Below, one piece after another: positions 24,354 to 32,000 of a stretch of DNA of 58,336 nt. The notes beneath the pieces were generated by a model. The model saw nothing but the letters and a program-made list of their open reading frames with translations, did no database searches and had not been told where the DNA came from. Position numbers and translations under genes: made by a program. Every line of letters starts with the position of its first letter. Position 1 is the stretch's first letter. The stretch covers positions 1 to 58,336 of the forward strand of contig CAZFUS010000005.1 of assembly GCA_964522485.1 (NCBI GenBank), given 5' to 3'. The stretch comes from Methylohalomonas sp964522485 (lineage in GTDB: Bacteria; Pseudomonadota; Gammaproteobacteria; Methylohalomonadales; Methylohalomonadaceae).

Positions 24354-26965
24354 CCGGATGGTGCGGCCTCCACCCCTGGCCGGCCGGCCAGACGCCCGAG
24401 CCGGCTGAATACACTGCCCACGGCGCGTTCAAACAAAGGCGCCTGGTCGAGAATCCGGACCCGATTCTGTTGCAGATCCATCGCCAGCCCATGCACGGAT
24501 TTACGCACCGCCACGCGACCGCGTCGATCGCTGAAATTCAGCATGTTCGTGCTTTCACTGACCCATTGCAGGCGGATACGCAAAGTCTTGCCGCTTTCGT
24601 CGGTGAGTTCAACCCAGCTGCCCGGCACCAGGGCGTTTACCTGCTCAATCTCGGTAACCAGCGCGGTGTCTGTCTTCCCGACCTCGCCTGTATTGTTCCA
24701 GGCCGTCTCGATACGCGCCGCGTTTTCCTCGATTAGCTCGATTTCCTCGATCGCCAGCTCACTCGTATTAAGCATGGTCATGACCGTCTCGTTGTCGCTG
24801 AAATAGGTCTCCAGACTCTCCTCGATGAGGCTGTCGTCGATAACCGTCTCATGGACTGCATCACTCGCAGTCCCCCTGAGTGACTGGCGCGTCTGCGGTT
24901 GCTGATCATAAAACAGTGCTTCCCGGAACGGCACCTCTGCCGACATACGTTCCGATCGCGGCACCGTAGGGGCCTCGCTGTCGACTTCCACGTCATCATC
25001 GGCATCGTTCTGTGTGGTAGCCCTCTGCGGTACTTCGGCTTCAGCGGCCGGTGCTGCGGCAGGCGCGTTTTCTGATTCGCTGTCGCTTGCCGGCTGGTCG
25101 TTGATCGTCTGGGTGAGAACAGGCGCCGCCGGTTCAGCATCCGTCTGAATCCCGGCGGTCACTGACTTGACCGAGCGAGTATGACATTCGGCCAGTTGTG
25201 TCAGAAACACCTTACGTTCGGCATCGTTCAAACCGATCAACTTCATGCCGGCCTTGAGCTGGATCAACAGGCGCGGCAGCATGGCGATGAGTTCGCGCCT
25301 TGCGTCGATGGACTGCCGGGGTGTCAGGCTGTGAATCAAATCATCCACCAGTTTCAGATCCTGGTTCCAGGTTCGGCTTTGTTCGCCCTCGTTCAGATAA
25401 GTCTTGAGCAACACCTCGGACCAGTGGCGCAGTAGAAACACCGCCACAAAATCCGGTACCGGCCGCCTGGCCATGCGTTCGGCAAAAGCTTCGCGAATAC
25501 GTTGCTTGGCAGCCTCGATTCGGTCACACCCCTGCAGCACTCTGGCGATGCGTTCCTGACGGCTGGCGCTCTCCTGACTCTGCTGTTCCAGAAAATCATC
25601 CATGTCAGCCAGCGCTTCGGCGAACAGCGCCAGATCGTCATCAAACTCGTTGATGATGCGGCCGACAATTTTCTCTACCCTGGTCACCAGTTCATCCAGC
25701 GACTCCGTTTCCCAGCCAACCGCCGCGGTGGCGATACGATCCAGCAGTTGTCTGACTGGATGCTGCTTTTTCGAAAACAGGCTCTTATCGAGCAATGCTG
25801 CCTTCAGCACCGGTATCTGCAGACGTCCGAGTTCGGCTTTGATCGACGCCGGAACTGCAACATCATCGAGTATGTAATCGAACATCATGGCGACGATATC
25901 AATCGTCTGGGCATCAACTGCATTGGCCGGGGTAATAACGCCGTTGGCCTGCAGAGCACGCACCACATTCAACTCGCCATCGTCCCCGGTGTGCGTTTCT
26001 ATATTATGATGGGCTGCCAGGGCAACAGGACCGGATTGCTGCAACTGGGTCAGGGTCCACAATATCTGGGACCGGGCATTCACGCCGGCCTGGCCGTCTT
26101 GCACACCCGCAAACGGAGCTGGCGCAGTACCCTGATACACACCACCCGTCGGCATCCCGGGCTGGGTCGACAGCAACTGCTGCAGGGCGGTAAAAACATC
26201 ACTGCCACTGTCGACAGCAGTTTCGTCATCCGAATAATTATCCATGACTGATTCCGGTCGCGATGGATGCTTACGAATGCCGGTTTTGATCTCCGGCAGG
26301 ATGTCATGCTCGACCAGGTAACAATTGGTTTCCCGATAAGCCTCGTCCAGGGCTGTTACCAGATACTTTTCAAACAGCTTGAAAACAATCAGGCGGACTT
26401 CTATACCGGATTCCAGTGACTGGCATGCCTGACGGAAGGCGTTGCAAATATTTTCCGGTCCGAATGGATTGATATGCTTTTCGAATTCCGGGTCCTCAAG
26501 CAGGCAGCCCATGCGCTTGTCGAGTGCAAACAGCGCCTCACGGCAGCTGCCGGATAACTTGGTGACGGCATTGCTTACCGCCAGAGACTCTTCCAAATCG
26601 TCCTCTTCAATCAGACTCAGATCTTGCAGATCATATTCATCCCCGGATTTCTGCCGCGACTCACATTCCCTGAGGCCGGCAGCGAACAGCTCGAGCATTT
26701 TCTGTCTGAATTCAACCCGGATGCGGTTGCGCTTGATGCGCATTTCACGCATGGCATCAAAATACAGATTCTGCTCGATCGTATTAGAAGCGCGGTCGGC
26801 AAGATCAAACAATGTATCATCGACACGTTCGAGCATAGATCCGACCGCGGTCATGACTTTCTGGTCGATGAGATCGCGGCTGTGTTCAATCAAAGACTGT
26901 CGGTTACGATCCATTTTGCCCGGGTAATCGTAATCAGGAAAATGAATAATGTTGTTGCTTTCCAT
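24350..26965 (-). CDS. DUF1631 family protein with PilZ-like C-terminus
   Basis: This 871-residue cytosolic protein has no signal peptide. It is mostly alpha-helical and acidic. The N-terminal two thirds match the DUF1631 pattern as I recall it (long helical blocks, for example around residues 30-210 and 300-590). A low-complexity acidic/proline linker (about 605-690) precedes a C-terminal beta domain (about 770-840) with GSWVEL, RIRLQWVS and NFSDRRGRVAV, the shape of a PilZ-like fold. DUF1631 proteins are widespread in Gammaproteobacteria and of unknown function. A c-di-GMP link is only suggested. Two copies of a ribosome-binding block precede its start. Confidence 0.75.
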   Translation of the reverse strand: MESNNIIHFPDYDYPGKMDRNRQSLIEHSRDLIDQKVMTAVGSMLERVDDTLFDLADRASNTIEQNLYFDAMREMRIKRNRIRVEFRQKMLELFAAGLRECESRQKSGDEYDLQDLSLIEEDDLEESLAVSNAVTKLSGSCREALFALDKRMGCLLEDPEFEKHINPFGPENICNAFRQACQSLESGIEVRLIVFKLFEKYLVTALDEAYRETNCYLVEHDILPEIKTGIRKHPSRPESVMDNYSDDETAVDSGSDVFTALQQLLSTQPGMPTGGVYQGTAPAPFAGVQDGQAGVNARSQILWTLTQLQQSGPVALAAHHNIETHTGDDGELNVVRALQANGVITPANAVDAQTIDIVAMMFDYILDDVAVPASIKAELGRLQIPVLKAALLDKSLFSKKQHPVRQLLDRIATAAVGWETESLDELVTRVEKIVGRIINEFDDDLALFAEALADMDDFLEQQSQESASRQERIARVLQGCDRIEAAKQRIREAFAERMARRPVPDFVAVFLLRHWSEVLLKTYLNEGEQSRTWNQDLKLVDDLIHSLTPRQSIDARRELIAMLPRLLIQLKAGMKLIGLNDAERKVFLTQLAECHTRSVKSVTAGIQTDAEPAAPVLTQTINDQPASDSESENAPAAAPAAEAEVPQRATTQNDADDDVEVDSEAPTVPRSERMSAEVPFREALFYDQQPQTRQSLRGTASDAVHETVIDDSLIEESLETYFSDNETVMTMLNTSELAIEEIELIEENAARIETAWNNTGEVGKTDTALVTEIEQVNALVPGSWVELTDESGKTLRIRLQWVSESTNMLNFSDRRGRVAVRKSVHGLAMDLQQNRVRILDQAPLFERAVGSVFSRLGRLAGRPGVEAAPSG

Positions 26966-27322
26966 ATTATAAACCCTTTTAACTTATAAACCCTTTTGAC
27001 GCCTCGATAGGCTGGCTGGAGTGGATTAGGGCTGCAACCAACGGCTTGCCTGCGGGGACGGCGATTTTCCCAATACACCGAGTTTTGGTGTACACGGAAC
27101 ACCTGCGTCTATACAACACGCTATGAATGATCCTGAGAGATCTTTCACACGCCGTGGCAAGGATTTGTGAATCAGCTCACATGAAGCCGGTGCCCCGCAT
27201 TGAGATTGCCAGTTACCCGGGCGGAGAACTGTCGCCCGAGGCCGACAGTTTCAGTCAGAAAACGCGATCCTGACAGACAGTATTTTTTACCAAGTTATTG
27301 TTTTTTATTGATACCGGAATCT
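26966..27322. other. Divergent intergenic region, DUF1631 / small unknown gene
   Basis: No protein gene is visible in this region. It holds the duplicated Shine-Dalgarno block of the DUF1631 gene at one end (26967-26997). A GC-rich middle carries short inverted repeats such as GCGATTTTCCC-like and CCCGGGCGG segments. An AT-rich block (27283-27320) lies just before the sigma-54-like promoter at the other end. Such AT-rich DNA upstream of a -24/-12 promoter often holds activator or IHF sites; no specific site is claimed. Confidence 0.5.
26967..26997 (-). repeat. Tandem 14-base repeat with duplicated Shine-Dalgarno
   Basis: TTATAAACCCTTTT occurs twice (26967-26980 and 26984-26997), 17 bases apart, immediately before the DUF1631 start codon at 26965. 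On the coding strand each copy reads AAAAGGGTTTATAA, so the ribosome-binding site is duplicated. Copy-number change by slippage could alter translation. Confidence 0.8.
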
Positions 27323-27338
27323 TGGCATGAGGATTGCT
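27323..27338 (+). promoter_or_regulatory. Candidate sigma-54 promoter
   Basis: TGGCATGAGGATTGCT matches the -24/-12 consensus (TGGCAC-N5-TTGCA/T): GG at 27324-27325 and GC at 27336-27337, with the required 10-base spacing. Only the last base of the -24 box differs. Transcription would start near 27349 and lead directly into the small gene at 27397. Confidence 0.6.
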
Positions 27339-27396
27339 GATTATCCGGATATTACGGTAATCAGCCGAAACCATGTTGACAATCGGGAGCATTGCT

Positions 27397-27699
27397 ATGA
27401 CTGACCTGACGGATATCAAGGCTGCGGAAAACCATCTGCAGTCACTGATGAAATCCTCGGACAAGAACGTCCTCGCTCAGGGTGTGCGCTTGCTGGCGCT
27501 TTACGTCGCCGCTTTCAAGGAACAGTACGGTGATCTCGATCACACCGTCATTCTGGCTTATCTGAAAGAGGAAGCAGATCAACCTGAAACAATGCGGATA
27601 TTTGAAACAGGTCTGCAAGAAGCAATTGCCATGTTGAGCATGGTGCGCACATCCGATATCGGCGCCGGCACCAATTCCGGAAAACTCCTGCTGAACTAA
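27397..27699 (+). CDS. Small protein of unknown function
   Basis: This acidic, mostly helical protein of 100 residues has no signal peptide or membrane segment. It has no domain that I recognise. ATG at 27397 is preferred to the in-frame ATG at 27373 because GGGAG lies 7 bases upstream. The helices run about 5-22, 26-46 and 52-85, and the last 12 residues look disordered. It follows a sigma-54-like promoter and is followed by two hairpins, the second a terminator, so it looks like a single-gene transcript. A role in a nitrogen, motility or stress response is possible from the promoter type alone; nothing more can be said. Confidence 0.65.
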   Translation: MTDLTDIKAAENHLQSLMKSSDKNVLAQGVRLLALYVAAFKEQYGDLDHTVILAYLKEEADQPETMRIFETGLQEAIAMLSMVRTSDIGAGTNSGKLLLN

Positions 27700-27725
27700 T
27701 CCCAGCCACAAATCATAATAATAAA

Positions 27726-27748
27726 GGAGGTGTAGCAAGGTCACCTCC
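27726..27748 (+). other. Hairpin after the small gene
   Basis: GGAGGTG (27726-27732) pairs with CACCTCC (27742-27748) across a 9-base loop. It lies 26 bases after the stop. It sequesters an AAGGAGGTG that would otherwise be an ideal Shine-Dalgarno, though no start codon follows at a useful distance. It precedes the terminator by 23 bases. Confidence 0.5.
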
Positions 27749-27771
27749 CCTTCTACATCAGGGTGGAACTC

Positions 27772-27799
27772 AAGGGCGTCTTTGACGCCCTTTCTTTTG
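27772..27799 (+). terminator. Intrinsic terminator
   Basis: A 9-bp stem AAGGGCGTC/GACGCCCTT with a TTT loop (27772-27792) is followed by TCTTTTGT. It ends the transcript of the small gene at 27397 and separates it from the DUF4197 gene. Confidence 0.85.
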
Positions 27800-27862
27800 T
27801 CACTCCCTTTTGCTACAGGCATGCGTTAGTATCTTGTCTGATAAGCTGCATGGTGAACCACG

Positions 27863-28606
27863 ATGCGACAAAGGGCCATCACCCTTCTTGTATGCCTCAT
27901 GACCCTGACAGGTGCCGGCTCAGCGCATGCCGGAAAAAGCTGGCTGGAACGCGCAAAAGAGCTGCTGCAGCAACAGAGCGCGAGTCCGGTCTCGACGTCC
28001 TCACTCTCGACGGCTGATATCGCCAGCGGTCTGCGCGAGGCGTTGCGCGTCGGCACCGGCAACGTGGTCAGCCAGCTCGGCCGCGAAAACGGCTTTTACA
28101 AGGATGCCAGGGCGCATATTCCCCTGCCTGATGGTCTGGAAAAGATCCGCAGTACCTTGGAACGGGTTGGTATGAGTGATCAGCTGGATGAACTGGAATT
28201 ACGCATGAACCGTGCCGCCGAAGCCGCTACGCCCAAGGCCAAGGCCATGTTTATCAGCGCCGTGGAACAAATGACACTGGACGATGCCCGTCGCATCTAT
28301 AACGGCCCGGAAGATGCCGCCACCCGTTATTTTCAGGCGCGGATGTCAGCGCCGCTGGCCGAAGAGTTCAGACCTGTTGTCCAGAACAGTCTGGCCCAGG
28401 TCGGTGCTGTACAAACCTATGATTCGATAATGACTCGATACAAGGGAATACCACTTGTCCCGGACATCAAAGCCAACCTGTCAGAACATGTGGTTGATCA
28501 CGCAATCACGGCCATTTTTGATTACCTGGCCGCAGAAGAAGCCGCGATCCGGCAGAACCCCGCCAAGCGAACAACCGAGCTACTGCGCAAGGTGTTCGGC
28601 AGTTAA
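27863..28606 (+). CDS. DUF4197 family secreted protein
   Basis: The 247-residue protein has a classic Sec signal peptide: charged MRQR, hydrophobic core, and AxA cleavage after AHA at about residue 23. The mature part fits DUF4197 as I recall it: SSLSTADIASGLREALRVGTGNVV, then KDARAHIPLP, and the DDARRIYNGPEDAATRYF block near 135-155. It is probably periplasmic or attached to the outer membrane. The function of the family is unknown. There is no strong ribosome-binding site. The next downstream frame is a receptor fragment, not an operon partner. Confidence 0.82.
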   Translation: MRQRAITLLVCLMTLTGAGSAHAGKSWLERAKELLQQQSASPVSTSSLSTADIASGLREALRVGTGNVVSQLGRENGFYKDARAHIPLPDGLEKIRSTLERVGMSDQLDELELRMNRAAEAATPKAKAMFISAVEQMTLDDARRIYNGPEDAATRYFQARMSAPLAEEFRPVVQNSLAQVGAVQTYDSIMTRYKGIPLVPDIKANLSEHVVDHAITAIFDYLAAEEAAIRQNPAKRTTELLRKVFGS

Positions 28607-28697
28607 TCCTCGAAAGTTATTGAAATGGGATTATTGCCGGCCAGATATTCCAGCTGACGTCTGTTTCTGTCATCAAAGTCTGTGCTCCAGAGCGCTC

Positions 28698-29123
28698 ATG
28701 CCCTGCGACCTCGACTCACTGGAACTGCGACAGATGTACCTGTGGAATGACTTCAGCTTCGACGGCCATCCGTTATACAACAACAATCCGATTGCAGGTA
28801 TCCCGGAACATTACTACCGCGCCGAACTGCTGTATCACACTCCCCAGGGCTTTTATATCGGCCCGAACGTGGAATGGGTACCGGATGGCTACGCGGTGGA
28901 TCATGCCAATACGCTATTCGCCGACAGTTACGCCATCATGGGTATGAAAGCCGGCTATCGCAGCGGCCGGAATCTGTCACTGTTTATCGAGGGCCGCAAT
29001 CTGACTGACAGGACTTATGCTGCCACTACTGGCGTGATTGCCGATGCCGGCGGTGTGGACTCTGCCCAGTTTCTGCCCGGTGATGGCCGCTCCGTCTTTG
29101 TCGGTTTCGAATGGCGCCAGTAA
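28698..29123 (+). pseudogene. C-terminal remnant of a TonB-dependent receptor
   Basis: The frame is open for 141 codons and matches only the last strands of an outer-membrane TonB-dependent (siderophore-type) receptor. It has paired beta strands with PLYNNNPIAGIPEHYYRAEL, GFYIGPNVEWVPDGYAVDHANT and SLFIEGRNLTDRTYAA, and the final aromatic strand VFVGFEW. The plug domain, TonB box, signal peptide and most of the barrel are missing. No remnant is readable between the DUF4197 stop and 28698. It is therefore a relic of a deletion rather than a working gene. Which siderophore it served cannot be told. Confidence 0.8.
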
Positions 29124-29132
29124 TGAACAGTC

Positions 29133-30647
29133 TCAGGCATCGCTGTTGCTCAGATCCCGCAGACTGTCTTCGCTTTGCTCGCGCTGGGTCTTAGCTTCGT
29201 CGTTACGCATGACCGATATCTGATTGAGATAGGCCTCGTTAACATCGCCGGTGACATAGTCGCCGGTGAAGCATGAGGTATCAAAGCGTTTGATCTTCGG
29301 ATTACCCTTGCGGGCGGCCTCGATCAGATCTTCGATGTCCTGATAGATCAGCCAGTCGGCGCCGATTTCGCGGCAGATTTCGTCTTCGCTGCGGCCATGA
29401 GCGATAAATTCCTCCGCCGTCGGCATATCAATGCCGTAGACGTTGGGATAACGTACCGGCGGCGCTGCTGAAGCAACATAGACTTTTTTGGCGCCGGCCT
29501 CACGGGCCATCTGCACAATCTCGCGCGAAGTCGTGCCACGAACGATGGAGTCATCCACCAGCAGAACGTTCTTGCCCTTGAATTCCAGTTCGATGGCATT
29601 GAGTTTCTGGCGGACGGATTTCTTGCGCACATTCTGGCCCGGCATAATAAAAGTACGTGGGATATAACGATTCTTGACGAAGCCTTCGCGGTATTTTATC
29701 CCCAGTTCGTAGGATAAAGGTAAAGCCACTGTACGGCTGGTATCCGGGATGGGAATCACAACATCGATATCATGATCAGGTCGCTGCCGGAGTATTTTCT
29801 GTGCCAGCCGTTTACCCATGCGCAGCCTGGCCTTGTAGACCGAAATACCATCGATGATGGAATCCGGCCGCGCCAGATAGACATGTTCGAAAATACAGGG
29901 CGAATAGACGGGTTTGCTCACACATTGCCGGGTATGCAGTTCGCCGTCGTTGGTAATGAACACCGCCTCGCCGGGCTCGATGTCACGTATGAGCTGAAAG
30001 CCGAGTACATCGATAGCAACGCTTTCCGAGGCAATGATGTACTCGGTGCCCTTGTCGGTCTTGCGCTCGCCGAACACAACCGGCCGGATGCCATGCGGAT
30101 CGCGAAAACCGAGGATTCCAAAACCGTTAATCATGGCGACAGCGGCATAACCACCCTGGCAACGTTTATGCAGTCCACGCACGGCCTTGAAAACATCATC
30201 GACTTCGAGCTGCAGCTTGTGCATGCGCTGCAGCTCATGCGCGAAGACATTGAGCAGCACTTCGGAGTCGGATTCGGTATTCAGATGGCGCAAGTCATCG
30301 ATAAACAGATCGCGCTTCAGGATCTCACTGTTGGTCAGATTCCCGTTATGGGCGAGACAGATACCATAGGGAGAGTTGACGTAGAACGGCTGTGCCTCGG
30401 CCGAGGAGGAACAGCCGGCGGTCGGATAGCGCACGTGACCGATACCGACATTGCCCTTGAGATTGAGCATATGCCGGGTATGAAAGACATCGCGCACCAT
30501 GCCGTTATTCTTGCGCAGGTACAGACGGCCATCATCCCAGGTGACCATACCGGCGGCATCCTGGCCGCGGTGCTGTAACATTGTCAGACCGTCATAAATC
30601 ATCTGATTGACGGGATTCTTGGCAACGATACCGACGATTCCGCACAT
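29133..30647 (-). CDS. purF: Amidophosphoribosyltransferase
   Basis: The 504-residue enzyme catalyses the first step of purine synthesis, making phosphoribosylamine from PRPP and glutamine. The N-terminal Ntn-type glutaminase has the nucleophile Cys2 (MCGIVGI). The C-terminal phosphoribosyltransferase has the PRPP motif LLVDDSIVRGTTSREI near residue 365. Its ATG directly follows the cvpA stop with no gap. Purine synthesis consumes 10-formyl-THF, which fhs supplies. It converges on the receptor remnant with 9 bases between. Confidence 0.97.
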   Translation of the reverse strand: MCGIVGIVAKNPVNQMIYDGLTMLQHRGQDAAGMVTWDDGRLYLRKNNGMVRDVFHTRHMLNLKGNVGIGHVRYPTAGCSSSAEAQPFYVNSPYGICLAHNGNLTNSEILKRDLFIDDLRHLNTESDSEVLLNVFAHELQRMHKLQLEVDDVFKAVRGLHKRCQGGYAAVAMINGFGILGFRDPHGIRPVVFGERKTDKGTEYIIASESVAIDVLGFQLIRDIEPGEAVFITNDGELHTRQCVSKPVYSPCIFEHVYLARPDSIIDGISVYKARLRMGKRLAQKILRQRPDHDIDVVIPIPDTSRTVALPLSYELGIKYREGFVKNRYIPRTFIMPGQNVRKKSVRQKLNAIELEFKGKNVLLVDDSIVRGTTSREIVQMAREAGAKKVYVASAAPPVRYPNVYGIDMPTAEEFIAHGRSEDEICREIGADWLIYQDIEDLIEAARKGNPKIKRFDTSCFTGDYVTGDVNEAYLNQISVMRNDEAKTQREQSEDSLRDLSNSDA

Positions 30648-31187
30648 TCAGCTCACCTCCGCCTGATCCGATGTGGCCGGCGGCGCCACGATGTCATAGT
30701 TGATGTGTTCGGCAATACCTCTGGGTAACCGCTCCGTTACCCATAAGGCGGCCTGCTGGAAATGCACGAGCAGCCAGGACTGCCGCCACCAGGGATCCTG
30801 CGGAATCTGTGTCAGACCTGCCAGCAGTACCAGTAACAGAACAATCACCCCGCCGCGCGCCATACCGAACAGCAGACCGAGCATCCGATCGGTGCCGGTC
30901 AAGCCTGTCCCACCGACTATCTTAACAATAATATGACCAATCAGTGACATCGCAACCAGTGTCAGCACAAACAGCGCGACAAACCCCAGAATAAAGCGGA
31001 CCGAGGGCACATCGACAAAGTCAGTCAGCCACAGTGCGGCCAGTGGCGTAAAACGGTAGGCCACCCAGAAGGCCAGTATCCAGGCCAACAGGGACAGAAC
31101 TTCACGCAGAAAGCCACGCCACAGACTGATAAGCGCGGAAAGACCAATAATGACCAGGATAGCGATATCAGCCCAGTGAATGGCCAC
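30648..31187 (-). CDS. cvpA: CvpA family membrane protein
   Basis: The 179-residue inner-membrane protein has four predicted helices (about 7-25, 30-48, 62-85 and 100-122) and the family segments WRGFLREVLSLLAW and GMARGGVIVLL. CvpA is required for colicin V production and envelope stress tolerance in enterics; its biochemical role is unclear. Its position directly before purF is conserved in Gammaproteobacteria. Confidence 0.93.
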   Translation of the reverse strand: MAIHWADIAILVIIGLSALISLWRGFLREVLSLLAWILAFWVAYRFTPLAALWLTDFVDVPSVRFILGFVALFVLTLVAMSLIGHIIVKIVGGTGLTGTDRMLGLLFGMARGGVIVLLLVLLAGLTQIPQDPWWRQSWLLVHFQQAALWVTERLPRGIAEHINYDIVAPPATSDQAEVS

Positions 31188-31246
31188 GTGTCACGGGATT
31201 CCGCTGCTGAAGGAATTGGCCGGTTGCCGGATGGTAGCGCATACGC

Positions 31247-31999
31247 TCATGGATAACTGACGACAATACCTTTCAGTTCAAATTGGTCCTCAATGCGGCC
31301 GAGTGTCTTCTCGGCCTCACTGCGCTTGACCTCCGGCCCGACACGGACCCGGTACACCGTTTTCCCTGATTGGCTGACCGGTTCCACGAATGAGGCAAAG
31401 CCGGCTTCGCGCAGTCTTTTATCCAGCTCGCGGGCATTGTCTTCCTGGGCAAAACTGCCAAGCTGCACGACCCAGCCCGACGGCTTATCGGCCGTGTCGC
31501 CGGATTCAGCTTCCGATTCAGCCTGCCCGGACTGCGGCAGCTCCGGTTCGGCCGTGGCTGTCGGCGCCGGTGCTGTTTCAGTCTCGGGCTTCTTCTCAGG
31601 CGCAGGCTTGGGTTCGGGGGCAGTAGTATCGGTTGTGGACGGGGTAGCAGGTTCAGGCCCGCTTTCAGGCTCGCTCTCGGTCTCAACTCCCGCATCAGCA
31701 TCTGCCCCGGGTTCTGCAGCCGACTCAACGGGCGCTTCCGGCTCAGGCGGCGGCACCACCGGTTCTTCGGTTTCCGGCATAGCCGGCTCCTGCGGCGGCA
31801 CAACGTCAACCGGCTCCGGTTCGGTGGGAATAATCCGGGAACTGAATCCATTCTCGCCAGCCGGCCGTTCGGGAATGTTGCTGTCGGTCAAAGGCCCGGC
31901 CTCACGCGACGAGTCATCCAGTAGCATGGGTATGAACACCACTGCCAACGCGACCAGCACGGCTGCTCCCACAAGACGTTCTTTCAAACCGCGTTCCAT
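31247..31999 (-). CDS. dedD: SPOR-domain protein, DedD-like
   Basis: The 250-residue protein has a short cytoplasmic start (MERGLKERLVGA), a single transmembrane helix (about 10-27), and a long proline/glutamate/alanine-rich periplasmic linker (about 35-165). A C-terminal SPOR domain (about 172-250, beginning WVVQLGSFAQEDNA) binds denuded peptidoglycan at the septum. DedD is a non-essential divisome component. It starts 1 base before the folC stop and belongs to the truA-purF block. Confidence 0.9.
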   Translation of the reverse strand: MERGLKERLVGAAVLVALAVVFIPMLLDDSSREAGPLTDSNIPERPAGENGFSSRIIPTEPEPVDVVPPQEPAMPETEEPVVPPPEPEAPVESAAEPGADADAGVETESEPESGPEPATPSTTDTTAPEPKPAPEKKPETETAPAPTATAEPELPQSGQAESEAESGDTADKPSGWVVQLGSFAQEDNARELDKRLREAGFASFVEPVSQSGKTVYRVRVGPEVKRSEAEKTLGRIEDQFELKGIVVSYP

Positions 32000-32000
32000 A

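Noticed and set aside
27733..27792. Leader peptide or attenuator for the DUF4197 gene using the GGAGGTG hairpin
   Set aside because: No start codon follows the Shine-Dalgarno-like sequence within a useful distance, and a clear terminator separates it from the DUF4197 gene.
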